Positions 33,571 to 43,744 of a stretch of 64,000 bases of DNA are shown here, piece by piece. Both the position numbers and the translations under genes were made by a program. This DNA is from Methanosarcina barkeri str. Wiesmoor. Its GTDB lineage: Archaea; Halobacteriota; Methanosarcinia; Methanosarcinales; Methanosarcinaceae. How positions within the stretch are numbered: position 1 is the first letter of the stretch; each line of letters starts with the position of its first letter. The notes beneath the pieces are model-generated. The model searched no databases and had not been told where the DNA came from. It saw nothing but the letters and a program-made list of their open reading frames with translations. The stretch lies in assembly GCF_000969985.1 (NCBI RefSeq), contig NZ_CP009526.1, positions 558,001-622,000 of the forward strand, in the 5' to 3' direction.

Positions 33571-36330
33571 TTGAGGGATAAAGAGGTGTATTACGACCAG
33601 GAAATAAACTCTGTTTTTGAAGAGCTTGGAGTCTCAGAAGCAGGTTTGAGTTTTGAGGAAGCCGAAAAAAGGCTTGAAGAGTATGGCGAAAATGAACTTA
33701 AAGAAAAAGAAAAAGTCTCCGTCCTGCAGCTCTTTATCTCACAGTTTAAGAGCATCCTGATTCTTATTTTGATAACGGCTTCTATTGTTTCGGCTCTTCT
33801 CGGGGAGCTAGTTGATGCAATAGTCATTATTTTTACGGTTTTTCTTGCAGGTATTCTCAGTTTCGTGCAGGAATATCGAGCCGAGAAAGCAATTGAGCTT
33901 CTAAGGTCCCTTACCTCGCCGGAAGCGACTGTTAAAAGGGATGGGGTCGAAAAAAGAGTTCCCTCAAAAAATCTTGTTCCCGGAGATCTTATCCTTATTC
34001 AGACCGGAGACCGCATTCCAGCTGATGCCAGGTTAGTCAAAGAGTTCAATCTCAAAACTGATGAGTCCTCCCTTACAGGAGAATCCGTGCCAGTTCAGAA
34101 AAGCATTGAAGCCCTGCCTTCTGAAACTTCTGAAGCTGACAGGACAAACATGGTCTACACAGGAACTGCGGTTGCTTACGGAAGAGGCAGTGCCATTGTT
34201 ACCGCAACCGGAATGAATACGGCTTTTGGGGAACTTGCCGGGCTTCTGGGGACAATAGAGAGGTCCAGGACGCCTTTACAGGAAAGCCTTGACAAGTTTG
34301 GCAGATGGATTGGTACTGCGACTCTTGTAATTGTAGCTTTTGTTGCAATGCTTGGGGTTTTTTATGGTTTCCCTCTCCTTGATATGTTTTTATGGGGCGT
34401 TGCTCTTGCGGTTGCTGCTATCCCTGAAGCTCTCCCTGCAGTTGTTACAGTAGGGCTTGGGCTTGGGGTAAGGCGTATGGTCAAAAGGCACGCCCTTGTA
34501 AGAAAACTGCCATCTGTAGAGACGCTTGGAGCCACAAATGTTATCTGTTCGGATAAGACAGGCACGCTTACGCAGAATAAAATGACGGTTGAAAAAATTT
34601 GCGTCAATGATCAGGTTTTGAAGGTTACGGGAGCAGGATATTCTCCTGAGGGAGAGTTCTTTAACAGAGATGAAAAAGTTTCTACCGATGATCCCCATCT
34701 TCAGATTCTCTTGCTGGGAGCTGTTCTCTGTAACGATGCTGGTCTTTTTAAGGAAAGTGATACATGGGAGATCAAAGGAGACCCTACAGAGGCAGCTCTT
34801 GTGGTTGTTGCTGCAAAGTCAGGCTTACATAAAGTTGAGCTTGATCAAAAATATTCTCGCCTTGGAGAAATACCCTTTTCCTCTGAAAGAAAAAGAATGA
34901 CTACCTTTAATAAACTGGAAACCGATTCTAGCAACTTCCCTATAAAAGGACTTACTGCCTTCTCAAAGGGAGCTCCTGAAGTGATTCTTGGCTCATGTAC
35001 AAAGATTTTTCTTGACGGTGAAATAAAATCCTTATCTCCCGAAATGAAGCAATTGATTGAAGGAAAAGTTAAGGAAATGGCTGATCAGGCCCTCAGGGTT
35101 ATGGCTCTTTCATTTCGCCTTCTGGATGAGGAACTCTATATTGAAAAAACTTCTTCAAAAGAGCTCCCTTCAGAGAGAATTGAAGAAGATATGGTCTTTT
35201 CAGGTTTAATGGGCATGAGAGATCCTCCAAGAGAGGAAGTAAAGGTTGCAATCCAGAAATGTGAAGATGCAGGTATTAAAACCGTAATGATAACAGGAGA
35301 CCATAAAATTACGGCGTCTGCAATTGCAAAGGAACTGGGGATCTTAAAGGCAAACGATCTTACTCTTACAGGCTCGGAGCTTGATCGCCTTGAGGATGTC
35401 GAGTTCGAAGACAAGGTCGAAAGGGTTTCGGTTTATGCCAGGGTCTATCCTACTCATAAATTGAGAGTAATAGACGCCCTTAAGAAAAAGGGCTATGTCG
35501 TAGCAATGACCGGGGATGGGGTAAACGATGCTCCTGCCCTTAAAGCTGCAGATATGGGAATAGCTATGGGGATTACGGGCACAGATGTCAGCAAAGAAGC
35601 CTCAAGCATGATTCTTACGGATGATAATTTTGCGTCGATTGTTGCAGCGGTCGAGGAAGGGCGAAACATCTTTAAAAATATCCGAAACTTCATTACTTAT
35701 GGGCTCTCAGCCCATATCGGTGAGGTTCTCATAGTTCTCATTGCTATCCTGGGATGGCAGATCCTGCCTCTTATTGCGGTTCAGATCCTCTGGATTAACC
35801 TGATTACGGATGGGCTTCCTCCTATGGCTCTGTCGGTTGAACCTCCTGACAATGGTATTATGAAACAGAAGCCAAGAAACGTTGAGAAAGGGCTTATAAC
35901 CCGTCGGGAAATCTCAGCCAGTCTGGGAATTGGAGGGTTGATTGCACTTCAGGCTCTTCTCGTTTTAAACTGGGCTCTTGACAGAAATTTCTCTATTGAG
36001 AAACTCCAGACCCTGATCTTTACGCTAGTAGTTTTCTCAGAGATGTTTAATGCCTTTAACTGGCGGTCTGACCGATATTCGATCTTTTCCCTGGGACTTT
36101 TTACAAACAGACCTCTGGTTTATGCAGTCCTGACAACAGTAATCCTGCAACTCGTGGTAATTTATGTTCCTTTTTTCCAGACAGCTTTTAGGACCGTTCC
36201 ACTTTCTCTCTTTGAATGGGGAGTGGTACTTTCTCTTGCTTCTACCACGCTTATCTCAATGGAACTTATAAAATATTTCTCAGGGAGAAGTTCTCAGGAG
36301 AATATTAAGGAAAAGATGAACTTTGATTGA
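33571..36330 (+). CDS. P-type cation-transporting ATPase (type IIA, calcium-ATPase-like)
   Basis: 919 residues. N-terminal cation-ATPase domain (SEAGLSFEEAEKRLEEYGEN), TDESSLTGESVPV (actuator), PEALPAVVTVGLGLG in helix M4, phosphorylation motif CSDKTGTLTQNK, nucleotide-binding FSSERKRMT and KGAPE, hinge MTGDGVNDAPALKAADMGIA, and four C-terminal helices with the M6-like NLITDGLPPMALSVEPP. Full length for PacL/PMR1-type pumps, which export Ca or Mn. The listed TTG is 15 bp before a GTG (33586) that is 7 bp after GAGGG and is an equally good start. Divergent from the FAD oxidoreductase gene. Confidence 0.92.
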   Translation: MRDKEVYYDQEINSVFEELGVSEAGLSFEEAEKRLEEYGENELKEKEKVSVLQLFISQFKSILILILITASIVSALLGELVDAIVIIFTVFLAGILSFVQEYRAEKAIELLRSLTSPEATVKRDGVEKRVPSKNLVPGDLILIQTGDRIPADARLVKEFNLKTDESSLTGESVPVQKSIEALPSETSEADRTNMVYTGTAVAYGRGSAIVTATGMNTAFGELAGLLGTIERSRTPLQESLDKFGRWIGTATLVIVAFVAMLGVFYGFPLLDMFLWGVALAVAAIPEALPAVVTVGLGLGVRRMVKRHALVRKLPSVETLGATNVICSDKTGTLTQNKMTVEKICVNDQVLKVTGAGYSPEGEFFNRDEKVSTDDPHLQILLLGAVLCNDAGLFKESDTWEIKGDPTEAALVVVAAKSGLHKVELDQKYSRLGEIPFSSERKRMTTFNKLETDSSNFPIKGLTAFSKGAPEVILGSCTKIFLDGEIKSLSPEMKQLIEGKVKEMADQALRVMALSFRLLDEELYIEKTSSKELPSERIEEDMVFSGLMGMRDPPREEVKVAIQKCEDAGIKTVMITGDHKITASAIAKELGILKANDLTLTGSELDRLEDVEFEDKVERVSVYARVYPTHKLRVIDALKKKGYVVAMTGDGVNDAPALKAADMGIAMGITGTDVSKEASSMILTDDNFASIVAAVEEGRNIFKNIRNFITYGLSAHIGEVLIVLIAILGWQILPLIAVQILWINLITDGLPPMALSVEPPDNGIMKQKPRNVEKGLITRREISASLGIGGLIALQALLVLNWALDRNFSIEKLQTLIFTLVVFSEMFNAFNWRSDRYSIFSLGLFTNRPLVYAVLTTVILQLVVIYVPFFQTAFRTVPLSLFEWGVVLSLASTTLISMELIKYFSGRSSQENIKEKMNFD

Positions 36331-36520
36331 GTTTAAGGTTTTAAGTTTAAATTTAAGACTTTAAGTTTGAATTTAAGACTTTAAATTCATTTTTAGATTA
36401 TGTTTTTAGTTCATGTTTCTGATTGTGCTTTTAGTTCATGTTTCTGATTGTGCTTTTAATCTTTCCTTCATATTCTTTTTAATTAATGTCTTTAATTTCT
36501 ATCTTTAATTTCAAAGTTTA
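36331..36520. repeat. spacer of two degenerate short repeats
   Basis: TTTAAGTTTAAATTTAAGAC-like units repeat about 2-3 times (36338-36390), then TTTTAGTTCATGTTTCTGATTG (about 36408 onward) appears twice. It separates the convergent P-type ATPase and antiporter genes. Confidence 0.7.
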
Positions 36521-37708
36521 TCACCGCCACCCATCCTTTCGTTGCCTGGCTTGAATAGCCCATTTCATACAGGCCGGTGAGATTAGAATAGATACGACTA
36601 CCATCAAGACCATTGCCGAAAATGTATCCTGGCTGATTATTTGCAATTCTCTTCCCATAGTGAGTATCACAAGCTCGATTCCTGCCCTCGGCATAACCCC
36701 TACGCCGAAGATTAAACTTTCGTAAAAGTCGAAACCTATAACTTTTGATCCGATAAAGCCTCCTGCTAATTTCCCCATAAGCGCTGCAAGGATAATCAGA
36801 AGAGTAAAGCTGCCCGCGTTTTTCAGGATGTACGGGTCAATTAAAAATCCTATAAATGCGAAAAAAATAGGAATCAAAATCCCATGAGCCAGCCCATCGA
36901 CTTTGCTCTGGATGTCCTGAAGTTTAGCAAGGGGAATTTCCGACACCAGTATACCCCCTGTAAAAGCCCCTATTGCTGAATGAAGTTCGAATAGTTCTGC
37001 AAGATAAGCAGAAAAAAGAGCTATCATAATCACCAGGGAAAACACAGCTTCTTTTGAATGCATTTTCTCGGCATAGGTAAAAAGTCTGGGAAATAGGTAA
37101 TTTCCAAGGATATACATTATCAGCAGAAAAAGCAGGATTTTTCCTGCGATCAGAAGAACCACCAGAACTGGAGGGACGTGGTTAAGGCGAACAAAGTTTA
37201 CAACAACTGAAAAGAAAAATAGTGCTATAATATCATCCAGGAATGCAGATGAAAGCATTGCTGTCCCGGGTCTGCTGGAGAGGTAATTTAAGTCTATAAG
37301 AGTTCCGATTACTACTGCTATACTTGTTGGGTTGAATGCTACTCCGAGAAATAGGCTTTCAACAAAACTGAAATTAAAGATTCTTCCAAACGCGAAACCG
37401 AAGACGAAAGCAGAAACTATCTGGGAGAGGGTTGGAACAAGCGTTGTTATTGATTCAAATTTGAGGTTCTTAAGGCTTACTTCTTTATACCCGGCTGTGA
37501 AAAGTAGAAAAATCGATCCCAATTCTGCAAAGAAAGTTATTATGCCGGTTTCTACCTCAAGAAAAAGCACTCCAAGTGAGACTCCAGCCAGAATTTCTCC
37601 CGCAACTGAAGGAATACCTATCCGCTCTGCCGCTTCCCCGAGAATTTTCACACTGAAAATTAAAAACAGTAGCTGAAGTAGAGCGCTCACTACTGCTAGC
37701 CCCCACAC
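36521..37708 (-). CDS. CPA2-type cation:proton antiporter (KefB/NapA-like)
   Basis: 395 residues, about 12 membrane helices. Motifs: GIPSVAGEILAGVSLG near residue 30, FNPTSIAVVIGTLIDL, SSAFLDDIIALFFFS (the paired Asp that define the ion site), HSAIGAFTGGILVSEI and MPRAGIELVIL. Lacks the C-terminal TrkA/RCK domain of KefB. It exchanges Na+ or K+ for H+. Monocistronic; convergent with the P-type ATPase. The next gene on the strand is 236 bp upstream. Confidence 0.9.
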   Translation of the reverse strand: MWGLAVVSALLQLLFLIFSVKILGEAAERIGIPSVAGEILAGVSLGVLFLEVETGIITFFAELGSIFLLFTAGYKEVSLKNLKFESITTLVPTLSQIVSAFVFGFAFGRIFNFSFVESLFLGVAFNPTSIAVVIGTLIDLNYLSSRPGTAMLSSAFLDDIIALFFFSVVVNFVRLNHVPPVLVVLLIAGKILLFLLIMYILGNYLFPRLFTYAEKMHSKEAVFSLVIMIALFSAYLAELFELHSAIGAFTGGILVSEIPLAKLQDIQSKVDGLAHGILIPIFFAFIGFLIDPYILKNAGSFTLLIILAALMGKLAGGFIGSKVIGFDFYESLIFGVGVMPRAGIELVILTMGRELQIISQDTFSAMVLMVVVSILISPACMKWAIQARQRKDGWR

Positions 37709-37773
37709 TTTGCTTTTTATAGCTCGAATCTATCAAAAGAATGAATCTATCAAAAGAATCTATTTACCTTCCA

Positions 37774-37860
37774 GGTTCTTCTCTGTCCTTTTGAGATGAT
37801 TAGGTTCTTCTCTGTCCTTTTGAAATAATTAGGTTCTTCTCTGTCCTTTTGAAATAATTA
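37774..37860. repeat. minisatellite, 29-bp unit x 3
   Basis: GGTTCTTCTCTGTCCTTTTG plus AAATAATTA, repeated three times (first copy with AGATGATTA). Preceded by a duplicated GAATCTATCAAAAGAAT. Confidence 0.92.
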
Positions 37861-37944
37861 GGTTCTTAATATCTCTTTTAGAGGATTTTTAAAACTTTAA
37901 TATAACTTCTGAACAATAATCTGATTTTTAATGTAATCTGATTT

Positions 37945-38568
37945 TTAATCGACCTCTTCTTTCGTTTTTTCCTTTCTTCTTCTGCATATCTCTTCTACAA
38001 GATCTCTCTTGGATACTATTCCTACCAGTTTCCTGTCCTCAATAACACAGATGCGGTCAAGCCTGTACTTTATCATCAGGTCCGAAGCGTCCTTAAGTGT
38101 GGCATTTAGAGAGACTGTTATAGGATGAGTAATCATTATCTCTTTTGCTGTTTCTCCAAGCGATCGGATTGCCGTAGTTAGAGTATACTTTTCTCTGGGC
38201 ATCAGGCACAAAAGAAGAATTCCAAGAATAGTATCAAGATCAATAGTGCCCACAAGCTCATTTTTATCATTCACTACAGGCAGGATATGGTATGGATATT
38301 TGCCATAAAGTGAAAGAATCTCTTCAACTGATGTGTTTTCGTAGACCTTTATAACCTCTCTGGTCATGAGCTCGCCGATTGTTATCCAGAGGCAGGTCTC
38401 AAACTTTTCGTCTATTAATTTGGACGGAGGAATGGACTCTGGAGAATGCGGGCGTTTTTCAGGTTGTTTTTCTCTCTGCTTTGGAAACTCTTCAGTCTCT
38501 ACTTTTCTATTTTCTTGAGAGAAACTCTTTCCTGAAAAGATATTTTTCAGGCTGAATGTTCTGTCCAT
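37945..38568 (-). CDS. two-CBS-domain protein
   Basis: 207 residues. Acidic/basic disordered N-terminal ~65 residues, then CBS1 (MTREVIKVYENTSVEEILSL) and CBS2 (MITHPITVSLNATLKDASDL, IVSKRDLVEEI). CBS pairs bind adenine nucleotides or S-adenosylmethionine and often regulate channels. I start at the ATG at 38568 (GGGAGG 6 bp upstream), not at 38667, which would add 33 low-complexity residues. No effector domain is attached, so it may act on a partner protein such as the antiporter downstream. Confidence 0.88.
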   Translation of the reverse strand: MDRTFSLKNIFSGKSFSQENRKVETEEFPKQREKQPEKRPHSPESIPPSKLIDEKFETCLWITIGELMTREVIKVYENTSVEEILSLYGKYPYHILPVVNDKNELVGTIDLDTILGILLLCLMPREKYTLTTAIRSLGETAKEIMITHPITVSLNATLKDASDLMIKYRLDRICVIEDRKLVGIVSKRDLVEEICRRRKEKTKEEVD

Positions 38569-38649
38569 AGTAACCTCCCACTTCCATATTAACTTCTCAC
38601 TTAAAGAATCTCCTTTAGATACTATTATTTTTCCTGATACTATTATTTT

Positions 38650-38765
38650 CCTTGTATTAACACACAAATATTCCTCTTGTATTATTTCCCTTTGTATTAA
38701 AACGCAAATATTCTCCTTGTATTAAAAACACAAATATTCCCCTTGTATTAAAAACACAAATTTCC
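38650..38765. repeat. minisatellite, about 30-bp unit x 4
   Basis: CTTGTATTAAAACACAAATA-type unit followed by TTCCCC, repeated about four times with small changes. It lies between the CBS gene and the TIGR03663-type gene. Confidence 0.8.
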
Positions 38766-38778
38766 TTTTCCCGGCCTA

Positions 38779-40431
38779 TTATCCTTTTTTTTCAAGTTCT
38801 TTATTATAATAAAGAGTAAATTCTTTTCCAGGGCGTAAAGAGAAATTATATGAGGCATATTTTTCTTCCGGAATTACCTCATACATTCGATATGTTGCAG
38901 GCACGATTATTGCATCGTATTCTACCTTAGCTGGAGGTTTTTTATAATATGCTGCTTTCTCATAGTCCCTTAGATACCAGGGCAGGGGCCAGTAAAGGTT
39001 TTCGGGATCCACAACGGATATCCTTAGGGTTTCAAGCCCGAGATTAAATTCTCCAATTTTCTCCATAAGTTGCCGGATATCTGGAGATGCCTGTGAATAC
39101 GTCATCAACTCATCAGGTTCCATATTCCGGTAAAAATTTACTGAGATGCACTGGGCCAGGGATATTATTAACGTAAGTGCTAGAATCCCCGCAACAAAGG
39201 TATGAGCTATGGAGCGTTTTGTCCCGGAAGCAGGTTTTTTGTCTGTTCCGAATAAATTCATGTTTTCTGTTCCGGAATTCATGTTTTCTGTTTCAAGTAA
39301 ATTCTTCTGTCTTCGGCCAGGTGTCCCGGAGAAAAAGTCTCCCAGATAAGCTCCTGCTAAAATCCCAAAAGGTAGGACAATGTGCACAACAAGCCAGGGG
39401 ACTTTTTCCTGAAGATAAGAATAGAGCAGCAAACTCGCAACTGTCCAGTAGGAAAGAAACATGAAAAAGGAGGTATTTTCTCCTTTCTTTTTAAGGAAAT
39501 GAATAATACCTGCAGTCCCAAAAATCAGAATCGGGCTTTCGTATACAAGGAGGATAGGAATGTAAAAATAAAAAGGGCCTCCTATGCGTTCAATTCTGTG
39601 CATCTCCATCCAGTGAGAAAAAGCTTTTTCCACAATTGAAAAGAGGGTCTCTGGGGTCCTGAAGAGGCTTGTGTAGAATAACATTACGATAAAAATAAAA
39701 AGAGTACCTGAAATCAGAATTTCCGGTATAAATGGAAAAATAGCTGAACTCTTGAGAACAAGAGTTTTTTTAAGGCTCAACTTTTCTTTTTTCCAGTCGG
39801 AATAAAACCTGTACAAAGAATAAATTCCTGCATAGGCTCCAAACATGAGAATAATAAGATAGGTATTCTCTTTTGAAGATACGGCAATTGCAAGAGAGGA
39901 AGCGACAAGGATAAGATAAGGGTATCTCTTTGAACTGTGAAGGTTCTCAAGGTAGCGAATTCCTCCTATAACAGTTGCCAGTGTGCAGAAAACAATGATT
40001 GGGTCATTCCTGAAGAACCTTGAGAAGTACACCATACTTGGGGAAAATGAGAGCAAGAAAGCCGACCAGAGTACACCTCTTTCTCCAAGTTCCTTCTTAA
40101 GTACAAAGAGCAGAAGAATTGCCGCTACTCCGAAGAAGACAGGGATCAAGCGTGCTGTCGTGTCGTTTATTCCCAGAAGGTGAAAGACAACAGCGGTAGA
40201 ATGAAAAAGAAAAGGGCCGTGATAAGCCGGATCATATCTGTATTGTCCGTTTTCAAGAAGTCTAAGAGTAAAACTGGCATGTACGCTTTCATCGTGATGG
40301 AAAACTCGTTCTCCCAGGTCAAACAGTCTTATTAACAAGGCAAAAAGGATTATCAGAAATCCGAGTATTTTGTATTTTCTTTCAGAAAGCTCTGGTGAGT
40401 TTTTAGTATTGTAATCCTGACCTTGCTGCAT
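38779..40431 (-). CDS. TIGR03663-type membrane glycosyltransferase-like protein
   Basis: 550 residues, about 11-12 membrane helices. FDLGERVFHHDESVHASFTL in the first loop with an acidic DES motif, YDPAYHGPFLFHSTAVVF, then SRFFRNDPIIVF and SSKENTYLII. This pattern is typical of GT-C mannosyltransferase/flippase-activating proteins (TIGR03663 family). Long reading frames upstream of the ATG at 40431 would add 97 low-quality residues, so I start there. A linker near residue 370 (ETENMNSGTENMN) is repetitive and probably unstructured. Likely role: transfer of polyprenyl-linked sugars at the cell surface. Confidence 0.82.
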   Translation of the reverse strand: MQQGQDYNTKNSPELSERKYKILGFLIILFALLIRLFDLGERVFHHDESVHASFTLRLLENGQYRYDPAYHGPFLFHSTAVVFHLLGINDTTARLIPVFFGVAAILLLFVLKKELGERGVLWSAFLLSFSPSMVYFSRFFRNDPIIVFCTLATVIGGIRYLENLHSSKRYPYLILVASSLAIAVSSKENTYLIILMFGAYAGIYSLYRFYSDWKKEKLSLKKTLVLKSSAIFPFIPEILISGTLFIFIVMLFYTSLFRTPETLFSIVEKAFSHWMEMHRIERIGGPFYFYIPILLVYESPILIFGTAGIIHFLKKKGENTSFFMFLSYWTVASLLLYSYLQEKVPWLVVHIVLPFGILAGAYLGDFFSGTPGRRQKNLLETENMNSGTENMNLFGTDKKPASGTKRSIAHTFVAGILALTLIISLAQCISVNFYRNMEPDELMTYSQASPDIRQLMEKIGEFNLGLETLRISVVDPENLYWPLPWYLRDYEKAAYYKKPPAKVEYDAIIVPATYRMYEVIPEEKYASYNFSLRPGKEFTLYYNKELEKKG

Positions 40432-40473
40432 AATTCCCCCAGCCCTCCAGCATAGCTGCTTCTTTATGTACAT

Positions 40474-40486
40474 ATATATATTTAAG
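40474..40486 (+). promoter_or_regulatory. TATA-like element of the MoaD/MoeA operon
   Basis: ATATATATATTTAAG lies 25-35 bp before the MoaD start, which would give a very short leader. It lies next to the start of the divergent gene at 40431. Confidence 0.35.
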
Positions 40487-40510
40487 GGATAGGATGAAAT
40501 AGTCTCTCTC

Positions 40511-40804
40511 ATGGCTGAGGTTAAAGTTAAGTTATTTGCAAATTTGCGTGAAAAAGCAGGTACATCAGAACTGCAGCTATCGGGAGAAAAGGTTATTGAT
40601 GTCCTTTTAGCCCTTACTGGTAAATATCCCGAGTTGAAGAACCTTATTTTTGAGGAGCCTGAAGGAGAAAGCGAAGCTCCAGTTATGTGCGGTTCAATTA
40701 ATGTCCTTATAAATGGAAACAATGTCAGGCATTTCGATGGGCTTGATACTCTTCTTTCGGATGCCGATGAGCTTGCAGTCCTGCCTCCGGTATCAGGAGG
40801 CTGA
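40511..40804 (+). CDS. moaD: MoaD/ThiS/SAMP-type ubiquitin-like sulfur carrier
   Basis: 97 residues with a beta-grasp fold and the diagnostic C-terminal VSGG. MAEVKVKLFANLREKAGTSEL is the typical MoaD/SAMP start. The terminal glycine is thiocarboxylated to supply sulfur for molybdopterin, or in archaea can be linked to target proteins (SAMP). Its neighbour MoeA, 20 bp downstream, favours molybdopterin synthesis. The middle carries an inserted acidic loop (EEPEGESEAPV). Confidence 0.87.
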   Translation: MAEVKVKLFANLREKAGTSELQLSGEKVIDVLLALTGKYPELKNLIFEEPEGESEAPVMCGSINVLINGNNVRHFDGLDTLLSDADELAVLPPVSGG

Positions 40805-40824
40805 TTTTTTCAGGAAGGATGATC

Positions 40825-42018
40825 ATGGGCAAGATATTCAAAAAACGAACCTCGGTTGATGAAGCTTTGGGACTTTTTCTTGAGCGTATTTCTACCATAA
40901 AGAAAACAGAAGAACTCTCACTCGAAACCTGCACAGGCAGGGTACTTGCAGAAGCTGTGATCTCGGAAAGGAATGTACCACACTACCGGCGTGCATCTAT
41001 GGATGGATATGCGGTAAAGGCTTCCGACACCATGGGAGCTTCCCCCTCAAATCCGATAATGTTGCAACTTTCTGACCAAGTAGAGGAAGGAAGTTTAACC
41101 TGGGTCCATACTGGGGCTGCAGTGCCTGAAGGAGCTAATGCTGTAGTAATGGTTGAAGACTCCATCGCTGCAGGAAACCTTGTTGAGGTCAGGGCTCAGG
41201 TCTATCCGAATCGGAATGTGGAGCAGGTTGGAGAAGATATAAAAGAAGGAGATGTGATTTTTGAAAAAGGTCATCTTCTTCGTCCGTGTGATGCTGCTGT
41301 GCTTGCATCGCTTGGACTTGACAGGGTGAAGGTTTTCAACAAGCCTGTTGTTGCAGTTATCCCGACAGGGGATGAGCTCGTAAGTCGTAAGAGGAGCAGG
41401 GATGTACTTCCTCCGGGCATGGTTCTTGAGACTAATGGGCTGATGTCGGCCCTTTATGTGAAGAAATGGGGTGGGATTCCCCGAGATCTCGATATAGTAC
41501 CTGATAACCCGGACAGTATAAAAATGGTCATAGAAGCAAACCTGGATGCTGATATGATTCTTCTTTCTGGCGGAACATCAGTAGGAAAAAGAGATCATGG
41601 CCCTGAGATTGTGGCAGCTCTTGGAGAACTGCTCGTGCATGGCATAGGAGTTATTCCCGGTAAACCTTCAGCCCTTGGGGTTATAAATGACGTTCCTATC
41701 GTTTGCCTGCCCGGTTATCCGGTTGCTGGATTTGTTGCCCTCAATTTCTTTGTCCGTCCTGGTATCCGGAAACTGGCAGCAATTCCAGAAGCCCCCGAGC
41801 CTACTCTTAAAAGGCGCCTGACTGCAAAAGTCAGTTCCAAAATAGGATACGTTAGTTTCATTCGTGTTGTATTTGAAGGAGATAAAGTGCGCCCTCTTTC
41901 CGGAGATGGAGCCGGAGCACTGAGTTCAGTTGCAAAGGCTGACGGGTATGTGCTGGTGCCAGAAAACATTGAAGGGTATGATGAGGAAGAAGAGGTGGAT
42001 GTCTTCTTAATTGAATGA
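40825..42018 (+). CDS. moeA: molybdopterin molybdenumtransferase MoeA
   Basis: About 397 residues. MoeA fold signatures: VPHYRRASMDGYAVKASDT, VHTGAAVPEGANAVVMVED, EDIKEGDVIFEKGHLL, the MoCF-binding region VIPTGDEL, LLSGGTSVGKRDHGPE, and PIVCLPGYPVAGFVALN. It inserts Mo or W into adenylylated molybdopterin. I use the second ATG (40825), which is 6 bp after AGGAAGG, and not the ATG at 40819 that touches it. Formylmethanofuran dehydrogenase is the main Mo/W user in methanogens. Confidence 0.93.
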   Translation: MGKIFKKRTSVDEALGLFLERISTIKKTEELSLETCTGRVLAEAVISERNVPHYRRASMDGYAVKASDTMGASPSNPIMLQLSDQVEEGSLTWVHTGAAVPEGANAVVMVEDSIAAGNLVEVRAQVYPNRNVEQVGEDIKEGDVIFEKGHLLRPCDAAVLASLGLDRVKVFNKPVVAVIPTGDELVSRKRSRDVLPPGMVLETNGLMSALYVKKWGGIPRDLDIVPDNPDSIKMVIEANLDADMILLSGGTSVGKRDHGPEIVAALGELLVHGIGVIPGKPSALGVINDVPIVCLPGYPVAGFVALNFFVRPGIRKLAAIPEAPEPTLKRRLTAKVSSKIGYVSFIRVVFEGDKVRPLSGDGAGALSSVAKADGYVLVPENIEGYDEEEEVDVFLIE

Positions 42019-42031
42019 TATTCCTATGCTC

Positions 42032-42147
42032 TTTCAAAAATACCCTTTTTGACCGTTTCCTCTCAAAAATATCTTTTTTGATCTTCTCCTCTCAAAAATA
42101 TCCTTTTTGATCTTCTCCTCTCAAAAATATCCTTTTTGATCTTCTCC
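42032..42147. repeat. minisatellite, 29-bp unit x 4
   Basis: TCTCAAAAATATCCTTTTTG plus ATCTTCTCC repeated; the first copy diverges. A second array follows at 42349: TGTTCAGAGTTAAACCTTTC plus TGATCTAAAA, about three 30-bp copies (to 42430). No gene in 42019-42460. I see no fluoride-riboswitch-like sequence before the crcB genes. Confidence 0.85.
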
Positions 42148-42460
42148 TTAATCTTCTTGTCATATTCTCTTCATATTGGATTAATAGAAAAACATGTTAT
42201 ATTTTATTACACTTTATTTATAATAACTGGCTCAATAATAATGAATGATTCTTCCTTTCTCTATTGAAGCTCCGGAAGGAATTTTCCCTCCTTCTTAGAT
42301 AAAGTTTTATACTTCAAAGGCTAATCAAACGAAGAAAGCCAGAGGTAAAACATTCAGAGTTAAATCTTTCTGATCTAAAATGTTCAGAGTTAAACCTTTC
42401 TGATCTAAAATGTTCAGAGCCAAAATCTAAACTTTTAAGTGATTCCCTGAGTGAAAAATA

Positions 42461-42841
42461 ATGTCTTCCACTTATAAAGACCTGGATAAGATTTTTCTCA
42501 TAGGAGCTGGTGGGTTCCTTGGAGCAATATGTCGGTTTTCACTTTGTGAGCTCATGGAATCATATTATGGTACCCTTTCGGTAAATGTACTCGGAAGTTT
42601 TATGCTTGGCTTGATAATGTACGATACTGAGTATATTGGATTTATAGGTCCAAAAGGAAAGCTTGCCTTCGGGACCGGATTTATGGGAGCATTCACAACA
42701 TTTTCGACATTTGCAGTCCAGTCTTTTACCATGCCCTTTTTCCCTGCTCTGGAAAATATCAGTGTTAACCTGTTTCTTGCTCTGGTCGGCGTGTTTATGG
42801 GCAGGAGTACAATAAAAGCCCTTTCAGGCAGGGAGGTATAA
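42461..42841 (+). CDS. crcB: CrcB/Fluc fluoride channel, subunit 1
   Basis: 126 residues, four membrane helices. [35 protein letters not shown] and [17 protein letters not shown]: the GxxFTTFSTF phenylalanine track and central Asn are the hallmarks of Fluc channels, which form dual-topology dimers. The second copy directly downstream probably completes a heterodimer. Charge distribution of the two partners was not counted. The start has a weak ribosome binding site. Confidence 0.92.
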   Translation: MSSTYKDLDKIFLIGAGGFLGAICRFSLCELMESYYGTLSVNVLGSFMLGLIMYDTEYIGFIGPKGKLAFGTGFMGAFTTFSTFAVQSFTMPFFPALENISVNLFLALVGVFMGRSTIKALSGREV

Positions 42842-42845
42842 AGCG

Positions 42846-43214
42846 ATGTTCTCTTTTCCAGGCATGGGAAAACTCTTTTTAATAGGTGCAGGAGGTTTTA
42901 TTGGGGCATGCCTTAGATATACGGTTTCAAGCCAGGTTCCCAGGATTAAGAACATTCCTGCAGGCACACTCACTGTGAACCTCTTAGGGACCATTGTACT
43001 TGCCTTTCTCACTTTTTCTTCTGAGCCCCAATCTATGGTCTATCTCGTAAATATAGGTATTTTAGGTTCTTTTACCACGTTTTCTACCTTTGCATATGAA
43101 ACTTTTAAATTGCTTGAAGAAGGACAAAATTTCTCCTTTTTCCTGAATATCTTTCTTAACGTTGCACTCTGCCTTGTAGGGGTAAGCATTGCATACCTGG
43201 CCCTGAGTTTGTGA
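42846..43214 (+). CDS. crcB: CrcB/Fluc fluoride channel, subunit 2
   Basis: 122 residues, four helices. [37 protein letters not shown] and [20 protein letters not shown]. It starts 4 bp after the first crcB gene, behind GGGAGGT, so the two are co-translated. Paired, diverged Fluc subunits usually work as an antiparallel heterodimer exporting fluoride. Confidence 0.92.
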   Translation: MFSFPGMGKLFLIGAGGFIGACLRYTVSSQVPRIKNIPAGTLTVNLLGTIVLAFLTFSSEPQSMVYLVNIGILGSFTTFSTFAYETFKLLEEGQNFSFFLNIFLNVALCLVGVSIAYLALSL

Positions 43215-43418
43215 GTTTAATACAGAAAGCTGGGTAGAAAAGCGTTTCTTGGAACGTATTATTCTATGAAATATATTATCCTATTAAGTAAATATTTCTA
43301 AAGACCTGTATACAAAATCCAAAAAGGTTTAGTCAAAAAAGTCAATTCAAAAAAGTAAATTCAAAAAGATTAAGTTAAAAAAGTCAATTCAAAAAAGTCA
43401 ATTTAAAAGCCCTTTAGA

Positions 43419-43708
<290 letters not shown>

Positions 43709-43734
43709 TTCCTCGGCAGAGTCTCAATAAACAG

Positions 43735-43744
43735 GTATTTAAAC
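43735..43744 (-). promoter_or_regulatory. TATA-like box of the 37-residue/DUF5350 operon
   Basis: Reading on the minus strand, GTTTAAATAC. Spacing to the first ATG (43708) predicts a leader of only a few bases. Confidence 0.4.

Noticed and set aside
38779..40722. Upstream extension of the TIGR03663-type gene beyond 40431
   Set aside because: Extra 97 residues run antisense to the MoaD gene and have no family character.
42150..42460. Fluoride riboswitch before the crcB pair
   Set aside because: The leader consists of 29- and 30-bp repeats and AT-rich DNA; the conserved aptamer core is not visible.
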